Assembly: GCA_002371825.1 (NCBI GenBank)
Contig: DFHF01000019.1
Coordinates: forward strand, 1 to 7,870
DNA from: Ruminococcus flavefaciens
Lineage (GTDB): Bacteria > Bacillota > Clostridia > Oscillospirales > Ruminococcaceae
Reading direction: 5' to 3'
Length of the DNA stretch: 7,870 bases
Each line of letters starts with the position of its first letter. Position 1 is the first letter of the stretch. The notes under the pieces were generated by a model. That model did no database searches and had not been told where the DNA came from. It saw only the letters and a list, made by a program, of their open reading frames with translations. Shown here in pieces: positions 1 to 5,012 of the stretch. The position numbers were made by a program, and so were the translations under genes.

Positions 1-203
1 TGTATCTCCTTGCAGGCAGAATAGCCGTCAAGTCTGGGCATCATAACGTCCATAATGATAAGATCATAGTCATTATTGTGGCAGAGATTAACAGCCTCCA
101 TGCCATTTTCTGCCTCTGTCACCTCATAGCCCTCGAATTCAGCATATTCTCTTACAACCTTGCGGATATTAACTTCATCATCAACTACCAGAATATGTGC
201 CAT
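1..203 (-). CDS. Response regulator, receiver domain (N-terminal part, truncated by window edge)
   Basis: The minus strand from an ATG at 203-201 reads the start of a CheY-like receiver domain, which takes a phosphoryl group from a histidine kinase in a two-component system. The first 67 residues are visible. They include the hydrophobic first strand ending in the acidic pair D8-D9 (ILVVDDE), the phospho-acceptor D52 in LIIMDVMMPRLDG, and the usual MMPxxDG loop after it. A GGAGGT ribosome binding site at 216-211, 7 nt before the ATG, fixes the start. The gene runs off the left edge, so the output domain is not seen. The sequence resembles OmpR/PhoB-type receivers, making a winged-helix DNA-binding regulator most likely, but a stand-alone receiver cannot be excluded. 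It is divergent from the c-di-GMP gene across a 288-bp control region. The receiver call is very secure; the subfamily is inference. Confidence 0.94.
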   Translation of the reverse strand, partial: MAHILVVDDEVNIRKVVREYAEFEGYEVTEAENGMEAVNLCHNNDYDLIIMDVMMPRLDGYSACKEI

Positions 204-229
204 ATAATTAACCTCCGGTCTTTTTTTAT

Positions 230-246
230 GGAGACCCACTGTCTCC
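230..246 (-). other. Small perfect hairpin near the 5' end of the response-regulator mRNA
   Basis: GGAGAC (246-241 on the minus strand) and GTCTCC (235-230) form a perfect 6-bp stem with a 5-nt loop, starting about 6 nt after the predicted transcription start. On the plus strand the same inverted repeat is followed by TTTTACTTTT, so it could weakly terminate plus-strand transcription. No plus-strand gene lies upstream in the window to be terminated. A 5' stabilising hairpin or an operator are the other readings. Confidence 0.4.
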
Positions 247-258
247 TTTTACTTTTAT

Positions 259-287
259 ATTATACCATAATAACCGATGAATGTGTA
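259..287 (-). promoter_or_regulatory. Sigma-A-type promoter for the response regulator
   Basis: On the minus strand a perfect -10 TATAAT (264-259) lies 17 bp downstream of a 4/6 match to the -35 consensus, TACACA (287-282). Transcription would start near 252, giving a leader of about 50 nt that begins just before a small hairpin (246-230) and contains the GGAGGT site. This is predicted from sequence only. Confidence 0.6.
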
Positions 288-356
288 GATTTTATGAAGA
301 TTTCTTGTACATTTCAGTCAATTTCATCAAAAATGTCTTTCATGTGTAAATTCCCG

Positions 357-385
357 TTGACATTTTCAGTAAAATTTGCTATAAT
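357..385 (+). promoter_or_regulatory. Consensus extended -10 sigma-A promoter for the GGDEF/EAL gene
   Basis: TTGACA (357-362) and TATAAT (380-385) are both perfect consensus and are separated by exactly 17 bp. A TG dinucleotide one base upstream of the -10 (377-378) makes it an extended -10. The predicted start is near 391-393, giving an untranslated leader of about 100 nt before the ATG at 492. No promoter of similar quality appears before the phosphofructokinase gene, so this one probably drives both genes. Confidence 0.88.
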
Positions 386-390
386 ATAAT

Positions 391-491
391 CGGCACAGTT
401 TGGAGTGTTCTATTTGCTTTTATATGGAGCATTTGCGGCAGCTGACGGCTGTACTGTGTCCGCAGGACTATCGGAAAAGGAGGCGAAGATC
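391..491 (+). promoter_or_regulatory. Structured ~100-nt 5' leader of the GGDEF/EAL gene
   Basis: From the predicted start to the ATG, two alternative foldings can be drawn by eye. One is a long-range stem pairing GGCACAGT (392-399) with ACTGTGTC (453-460), 8 bp including one G-U. The other is a local stem pairing TGCGG (434-438) with CCGCA (460-464). Both can enclose or stack on a CAGC/GCTG hairpin (439-442 with 448-451). The first two share bases around 460, so they compete. I looked for the conserved blocks of the c-di-GMP-I (GEMM) riboswitch and did not find them. The leader also holds a possible short ORF (424-495). A regulatory role is inference. Confidence 0.35.
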
Positions 492-495
492 ATGA
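424..495 (+). CDS. Possible 23-codon upstream ORF overlapping the GGDEF/EAL start (ATGA)
   Basis: An ATG at 424 opens a 23-codon frame encoding MEHLRQLTAVLCPQDYRKRR followed by RRS. It stops at the TGA at 493-495, which overlaps the ATG (492) of the downstream gene as ATGA, the arrangement typical of translational coupling. The basic C-terminus is read from the purine-rich AAAAGGAGGCGAAGA stretch that also serves as the downstream gene's ribosome binding site, so the arginines may be incidental. No good Shine-Dalgarno precedes the ATG; the nearest GGAG, at 402-405, is 18 nt away. Treat it as a candidate only. Confidence 0.2.
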   Translation: MEHLRQLTAVLCPQDYRKRRRRS

Positions 496-2717
496 AAAAG
501 CGAAAAAGATCGCTGCACCCAGTGGCAGCTGCTCTCATAATCGCTGCAGGAACTATGGCTCTTGTAGGATATTGCTGTATGTATCCGGATAAAGCATACT
601 CAACTCTTCTGATCTATCTCTCCACAGTTATTTTCCTGCTGCTTATCGCATTTTTATCCGGTCTTATGTACCGTCTTCATAAAAATTCAGTGGGACAGAG
701 CGAGTTCATTTCTATAATTGAAGCTCTCAACACTGAAATGATCGTGTGGTCCGATGATTTTTCGTATGTCCATATGAACAAAAAGCTCAGGGACCTGATC
801 GGCATACCTAAAGAGGACGCAAATCAGTGCTCTGCTGCATGGCAGATATTCGGGATACCCGTTCCCGACAAGGAAGCCTTTAAACGAGTTATAGACAATC
901 ACTCCTATGAGGCACGGTTCAAGAACTCCTCAGGCAATATAATCAGTATCGCATGGAGCACTTCTCTTGTGAAAAAGCGAAAAAGGAGCAACCTGTATCT
1001 CAGTACAGGCTTCAACCTCACTGAGCTGAAAAAAATGAGGGTCAACCTGGCCAGCGCCAACGACTTCTTCAATTCATCTATGGAGCTCGCCGAGATCGGT
1101 GTTATAATGAGTACCGACAGGAAGAACTACCGTGCTTCATCTGAAATGGTGAGAATGCTTGGACTCAGAAGCAGCAGCATCACGGTAAGTGAATTCCGCA
1201 CACTGGTTCATCCAAATGACAGGATACAGTTCGACAGCGCTATAAAATCCACTGATACATCAGAGGTCAAGAGCATAGATATGCGTATAAAGTCGGCTGA
1301 CGGAGTTTATCACTGGTATTCATACCGATATAAATCCATTGAGGGTACCGATAACACACTCCCCCTCTTCGGCGGAGCTATCCTCGATATCACTCAGGAG
1401 CACGAGAAGGATATCCTCATTGAGAGACTGGCTTATATCGACGAAGTCACAGATATCGCCAACCGCAACAAGCTTATGGATACCGGCCAGGAGATATATG
1501 ATACCTGCCGTCTCCTTCAGTATTCATACTGGATAATAGTCCTTGATATAGACCGCTTCCACATCATAAATGATACCTGCGGCTATAAAAACGGCAACTA
1601 TATTCTCAGGAATTTCGCCCATATCCTTTATAAATTCGTCACTCCAGGCGGCCTTGCCGCAAGGATAAGCGGAGATAATTTCGCACTTATCCTCCGTGAC
1701 TACGGCGACAACGATCTCCCGATAAGAACTGTTCGCTCCATCCAGGACGAATTTGCAAAGCTTGCAGTGGACGAGCTCGCTTCCATCAATCTCAACTGCT
1801 CCGCCGGCTATTCAAGAATGCCCGAGGACGGAAGCTCCTTCCTCGATGTTATGGAGCACGCTGAATTCGCACTCAAATCAAGCGACGGAAATCAGGGAAG
1901 CATCTGCGCTTACGAGCCCAGTATGCACGATTCTATCATCGGCAATACCGAGCTCGAAAAGTCCCTCGCCCTCGCTATAGACAACAACGAGCTCCAGCTT
2001 TTCTATCAGCCTAAAATAAACCTTTCAAACGGAAAGATAATGGGCGTTGAAGCTCTTATCCGCTGGATAAAGCCCGACGGCACTATCGTAACCCCCGACG
2101 CATTCGTGCCTATCGCCGAGCGCAGCCACCTTATCGGCAAGATAAGCGAATATGTCCTCAACGAAGGCTGCCGCCAGAATAAGCTGTGGCAGAAAATGGG
2201 CTACCCGAATATCGTAATGTCCATCAATTTCACCTCTGTTGACTTCTACCAGTCAGACCTGAAGGAAAAAGTCCTGGATGCACTTGCAAAGTCGGGACTT
2301 GAGCCTCAGTGGCTTGAAGTTGAGCTTACTGAAAGTCTGGCTCTCAATGATATCGATTTCGCAGTTTCTCAGATGAACAAGCTCCGTGAGCTTGGAGTTA
2401 AGCTGGCTATGGACGACTTCGGCACCGGCTATTCGTCACTTAGCTATCTCCAGACACTCCCTATCACTCTCCTGAAGCTTGACCGATCCTTCATAACAGA
2501 TATCGAACACGACAATATCGCTTACGAGATCGTCTCTGCCGTTATAAGGATAGCCAAGTCAAAGAAGATCGAGACTATCGCAGAGGGTATCGAGGATAAG
2601 GTCCAGGAATCCATACTGCGTATGGCAGGATGTGACTACGGACAGGGCTTCCTCTACGGAAAGCCTATGCCTCCGGAGAAACTCCAGCAGTTCTTTGAGT
2701 ACAATATGAGAAAATGA
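492..2717 (+). CDS. Membrane-bound PAS-PAS-GGDEF-EAL protein, probable c-di-GMP phosphodiesterase
   Basis: This 741-residue inner-membrane signalling protein probably hydrolyses cyclic di-GMP to pGpG. After a basic N-terminus there are two membrane segments (about 10-30 and 37-60), two PAS-like sensor regions (about 70-180 and 190-315), a GGDEF domain (about 325-480) and a C-terminal EAL domain (about 490-735). The EAL active site looks complete: E520-A-L-I-R, N579 in SINFTS, ELTE 611-614, D641-D642 in MDDFGTGYSS, K662 in LKLDRSF, AEGIE with glutamates 698 and 701, and Q718 in GQGFLYG. The GGDEF domain is degenerate: the signature is S393-G-D-N-F, the usual GHxxGD reads GYKNGN (364-369), and no RxxD inhibitory site precedes it. 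Cyclase activity is therefore unlikely, though GTP may still bind and regulate. The ATG at 492 is chosen over an in-frame GTG at 405 because AAGGAGG (477-483) sits 8 nt before it, while the GTG has no site. Likely co-transcribed with the phosphofructokinase. Confidence 0.93.
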   Translation: MKKRKRSLHPVAAALIIAAGTMALVGYCCMYPDKAYSTLLIYLSTVIFLLLIAFLSGLMYRLHKNSVGQSEFISIIEALNTEMIVWSDDFSYVHMNKKLRDLIGIPKEDANQCSAAWQIFGIPVPDKEAFKRVIDNHSYEARFKNSSGNIISIAWSTSLVKKRKRSNLYLSTGFNLTELKKMRVNLASANDFFNSSMELAEIGVIMSTDRKNYRASSEMVRMLGLRSSSITVSEFRTLVHPNDRIQFDSAIKSTDTSEVKSIDMRIKSADGVYHWYSYRYKSIEGTDNTLPLFGGAILDITQEHEKDILIERLAYIDEVTDIANRNKLMDTGQEIYDTCRLLQYSYWIIVLDIDRFHIINDTCGYKNGNYILRNFAHILYKFVTPGGLAARISGDNFALILRDYGDNDLPIRTVRSIQDEFAKLAVDELASINLNCSAGYSRMPEDGSSFLDVMEHAEFALKSSDGNQGSICAYEPSMHDSIIGNTELEKSLALAIDNNELQLFYQPKINLSNGKIMGVEALIRWIKPDGTIVTPDAFVPIAERSHLIGKISEYVLNEGCRQNKLWQKMGYPNIVMSINFTSVDFYQSDLKEKVLDALAKSGLEPQWLEVELTESLALNDIDFAVSQMNKLRELGVKLAMDDFGTGYSSLSYLQTLPITLLKLDRSFITDIEHDNIAYEIVSAVIRIAKSKKIETIAEGIEDKVQESILRMAGCDYGQGFLYGKPMPPEKLQQFFEYNMRK

Positions 2718-2753
2718 TCAGGTATAACATTCTATATATGGAGGTATAATATC

Positions 2754-3836
2754 ATGAAAAGAAGAATCGGAATCCTTACCAGCGGCGGCGACTGTCCCGG
2801 ACTCAACGCTACTATAAGAGGTGTTGCCAAGGCCTGTTATGAACGCTTCGGCGAGGATAACGTGGAGATCGTAGGCATCTCCAACGGATACTACGGACTT
2901 ATCAACAACCTCTGCAAGGATATGTCACCCTCTTCCTTCTCAGGCATACTCACCCAGGGCGGTACTATTTTCGGCACTAAGCGCCAGCCCTTCAAGATGA
3001 TGCAGGTCATCGGTGATGACAATGTTGATAAGGTCAAGAATATGAAGGAAACATACAAGAAGCAGAAGCTGGACTGTCTCCTCACCCTCGGAGGAAACGG
3101 CACCCACAAGACTTCAAAGCTTCTGGCCGATGAAGGCCTCAACGTTATCGGTCTGCCAAAGACTATTGACAACGATATTTACGGAACTGACGTTACTTTC
3201 GGCTTCCACACAGCTGTGGACATCGCCACCGACGTTATCGACCGTCTCCATACAACAGCTGCCAGTCACTCCCGTATACTCGTTTGCGAAATAATGGGAA
3301 ATAAAGCAGGCTGGCTCACTCTCAATGCCGGTATCGCAGGCGGTGCTGACATCATCATCATCCCTGAGATCCCATATGATATCGATAAGGTCTGCGACGC
3401 TGTAATGGCAAGAAGTGCATCCGGCAAGACCTTCTCTATCCTTGCTGTAGCAGAAGGTGCTTACGATATCAATGAAGCTAAAATGAAGAAAAAGGAAAGA
3501 GCAAAGAAGCGTGCAGAGGCAGGAATAATAACCGCTACAAGCCGCATAGCTGCTCAGATACAGGCAAATACAGGAATGGAGGCAAGAGTCTGCGTTCCGG
3601 GACATATGCTCAGAGGAGGCGCTCCCAGCGCTTACGACAGAGTCCTTTCCACACAGTTCGGTGTCCATGCCGCATACCTTATCTCAAAGGAGAGATACGG
3701 CAGAACTGTTGCCAAGATAGGCAATAAGATAACCTCAAACAAACTTGAGGATATCGCCGGAAAGACCAAATTCGTCGACACTGAGAATCATCTCGTTATC
3801 GCTGCAAGAGATATCGGTGTTTCCTTCGGAGACTAA
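2754..3836 (+). CDS. pfkA: 6-phosphofructokinase
   Basis: This cytoplasmic enzyme phosphorylates fructose 6-phosphate to fructose 1,6-bisphosphate, the committed step of glycolysis. The 360 residues carry the family hallmarks: GILTSGGDCPGLNATIRG (6-23), GGNGT (113-117), PKTIDND (135-141) with catalytic D139, the MGNKAGWL and IPEIPYD segments, and PGHMLRGGAPSAYDR near the C-terminus. The phosphoryl-donor markers are mixed. Glycine at the second-to-last position of GGNGT (E. coli Gly104) points to ATP, whereas the lysine of PKTIDND (E. coli Gly124) occurs both in pyrophosphate enzymes and in plant or trypanosome ATP enzymes. The usual Mg-binding aspartate of GGDG is asparagine here. From memory, GGNGT recurs in a clostridial/Bacteroidetes subgroup, so it is probably genuine. 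ATP is the more likely donor but this is unsettled. The start has GGAGGT (2740-2745) 8 nt upstream. The gene follows the GGDEF/EAL gene by 36 bp without a terminator and is followed by a strong one. Confidence 0.94.
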   Translation: MKRRIGILTSGGDCPGLNATIRGVAKACYERFGEDNVEIVGISNGYYGLINNLCKDMSPSSFSGILTQGGTIFGTKRQPFKMMQVIGDDNVDKVKNMKETYKKQKLDCLLTLGGNGTHKTSKLLADEGLNVIGLPKTIDNDIYGTDVTFGFHTAVDIATDVIDRLHTTAASHSRILVCEIMGNKAGWLTLNAGIAGGADIIIIPEIPYDIDKVCDAVMARSASGKTFSILAVAEGAYDINEAKMKKKERAKKRAEAGIITATSRIAAQIQANTGMEARVCVPGHMLRGGAPSAYDRVLSTQFGVHAAYLISKERYGRTVAKIGNKITSNKLEDIAGKTKFVDTENHLVIAARDIGVSFGD

Positions 3837-3854
3837 GCTATATATCGCAATTTA

Positions 3855-3889
3855 CAGGCTGCTGCACAATGCGGCAGCCTGCTATTTTT
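3855..3889 (+). terminator. Intrinsic terminator after the phosphofructokinase gene
   Basis: CAGGCTGC (3855-3862) pairs perfectly with GCAGCCTG (3874-3881). TGC/GCG extends the stem to 11 bp with one U-G pair, around an ACAAT loop. CTATTTTTA follows, with a T5 run at 3885-3889. It lies 18 nt past the pfk stop and would end the c-di-GMP/pfk transcript. The next gene's AAGGAGG begins only 5 nt after the T run. Confidence 0.88.
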
Positions 3890-3906
3890 ATGGAAGGAGG
3901 TTTGCA

Positions 3907-4875
3907 TTGAAAAAAAGAATTCATGAGCTGGATTTCATCAAGGGGCTGGCTATCATTCTTGTGGTCATAGGTCATACCGTAAGTCAGGTCCTTAACGGTG
4001 ATCCCGATGTTTACGAGGAAAATCCGGTCTTCAGGCTCATCTACTCCTTCCATATGCCGCTTTTCACATTCATCAGCGGATATATCTGCCGTATGACCAT
4101 AAAAGCCGACAGCCGCTGGCTGTTAAAACGTATCCGGCAGATCGGGATACCCTATATACTCGCTCTCCTGCTATGGTACGTCATTCTCCGCAGAAGCAGC
4201 ATTACAGACTTTTTATCCCCTATGGCCTACTGGTACCTTCCATTCATACTAATTGCAGATACCGTCCTTTTCTTTGAAAATAAATACAGAACAAAAGGTG
4301 CGCTATTCGGCGGAGTTATCATCATGTCACTGCTTATCTGCAAGTTTGAGAGTAGTCAGGTAGATATGGCCCATCACCTGTCTCACTGCCTTATATTCTA
4401 TGCCGCAGGAAGCGCTGCTCCGGAACTGAAAAAGCGTCACGGGGACAAGCTCCTGCCAATATACTGTATACTGACAGCAGGCTTTGCGATCCTCACTCCG
4501 CTGTACGGACAGGGAATGGACAGACAGCTCCGCAGACTTGAAGTCCTATTCGGCAGCTTCAGTCCCGGCAGAGCTCTGACCGGTCTTATATTCATCACAA
4601 ACAAATTCATAGTGCCTCTATGCGGCATCGGAGCAGTCCTCCTCCTCACTTATTTAGTTTACCATGTGCAACATACAGGTCTGTTAAAGACTCATGTCGA
4701 GGTGATAGGCAGGCATACTCTGTTCATCTATATCCTGCATGACCTGTTTTTCATAAAAGTCTCGGAAAACAGCGCTTTGAACTGCCTTATCTCAATACCG
4801 GCGGCAGTTATCATCCCACTGATAATTTCCATGATCTACGGCAGAATAAAGTCTTATCTGCGCCTCAGTCAATGA
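3907..4875 (+). CDS. Integral-membrane acyltransferase, family 3
   Basis: The 322-residue, strongly hydrophobic protein has about ten predicted membrane segments and belongs to the acyltransferase-3 family. Members O-acetylate or otherwise acylate cell-surface sugars, peptidoglycan, lipids or antibiotics. Diagnostic pieces are the N-terminal ELDFIKGLAIILVVIGH with the conserved H23, the SFHMPLFTFISGY segment (47-59), W109-Y-L-P, and a late FIYILHDLFF with H278. There is no SGNH esterase domain, so it is the membrane-only form; the substrate cannot be told. The start is a TTG at 3907, 6 nt after AAGGAGG (3894-3900). The frame stays open upstream into pfk, but no ribosome binding site supports a longer start and the pfk terminator lies in between. 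I see no convincing promoter of its own, so readthrough of the pfk terminator or a weak promoter in the pfk tail must supply transcription. It may work on the cell envelope, but neighbours give no specific clue. Confidence 0.9.
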   Translation: MKKRIHELDFIKGLAIILVVIGHTVSQVLNGDPDVYEENPVFRLIYSFHMPLFTFISGYICRMTIKADSRWLLKRIRQIGIPYILALLLWYVILRRSSITDFLSPMAYWYLPFILIADTVLFFENKYRTKGALFGGVIIMSLLICKFESSQVDMAHHLSHCLIFYAAGSAAPELKKRHGDKLLPIYCILTAGFAILTPLYGQGMDRQLRRLEVLFGSFSPGRALTGLIFITNKFIVPLCGIGAVLLLTYLVYHVQHTGLLKTHVEVIGRHTLFIYILHDLFFIKVSENSALNCLISIPAAVIIPLIISMIYGRIKSYLRLSQ

Positions 4876-4923
4876 AAAGATAAATAAAAAACATCCCCCT
4901 TGACCACTTATAATAGTAAAAAC

Positions 4924-4983
4924 ATAAAAATTTTTATTCCAGTAAAAAAAACCCTTTTCATTCAATGAAAATTGTGGTATAAT
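4924..4983 (+). promoter_or_regulatory. Promoter of the phosphoglucomutase gene, with AT-rich UP-like element
   Basis: A perfect -10 TATAAT (4978-4983) has a TG one base upstream (4975-4976, extended -10) and a 4/6 -35, TTTTCA (4955-4960), 17 bp away. The A/T tracts at 4924-4950, including the palindrome ATAAAAATTTTTAT (4924-4937), sit where an UP element would contact the RNA polymerase alpha subunits. The start should lie near 4990, giving a leader of about 20 nt with AGGAGGT at 5000-5006. No GC-rich terminator separates this promoter from the acyltransferase gene. Confidence 0.8.
4955..4971. repeat. 17-bp perfect palindrome overlapping the -35 box, candidate operator
   Basis: TTTTCAT (4955-4961) and ATGAAAA (4965-4971) form a perfect 7-bp inverted repeat around TCA. 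The left arm is the -35 box itself and the right arm fills the promoter spacer, a classic place for a repressor to block polymerase. It is not followed by a T run and is AT-rich, so it is unlikely to be a terminator. The binding protein is unknown. Confidence 0.45.
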
Positions 4984-5012
4984 ATTGTATATTTCTTTTA
5001 GGAGGTATTATA

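Noticed and set aside
78..389. 103-codon plus-strand open frame over the response regulator and its control region
   Set aside because: It overlaps the regulator on the opposite strand and both promoters, and its composition is that of AT-rich non-coding DNA.
405..491. In-frame GTG extension of the GGDEF/EAL protein by 29 residues
   Set aside because: No ribosome binding site is placed for the GTG at 405, while AAGGAGG lies 8 nt before the ATG at 492 and the basic-then-hydrophobic N-terminus begins there.
391..491. c-di-GMP-I (GEMM) riboswitch in the GGDEF/EAL leader
   Set aside because: The conserved GCAAAG-like blocks and tetraloop/receptor pieces I would expect are not visible; only generic stems are seen.
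3114..3668. 184-codon minus-strand open frame inside pfk
   Set aside because: It is antisense to a strongly conserved gene, has cysteine- and serine-rich low-information content, and has no start signals; it is a shadow of pfk codon use.
3745..3906. 54-residue N-terminal extension of the acyltransferase overlapping pfk
   Set aside because: It would read through the pfk terminator hairpin, has no ribosome binding site, and adds nothing resembling the family; TTG at 3907 with AAGGAGG is far better.
4900..4914. TTGACC and TATAAT after the acyltransferase gene as a promoter
   Set aside because: The two boxes are only 3 bp apart, which cannot work as a -35/-10 pair; the real promoter is at 4955-4983.
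4924..4937. ATAAAAATTTTTAT as a terminator for the acyltransferase gene
   Set aside because: An all-AT stem that would leave at most 5 bp is too weak; it fits better as part of the AT-rich upstream element of the pgcA promoter.
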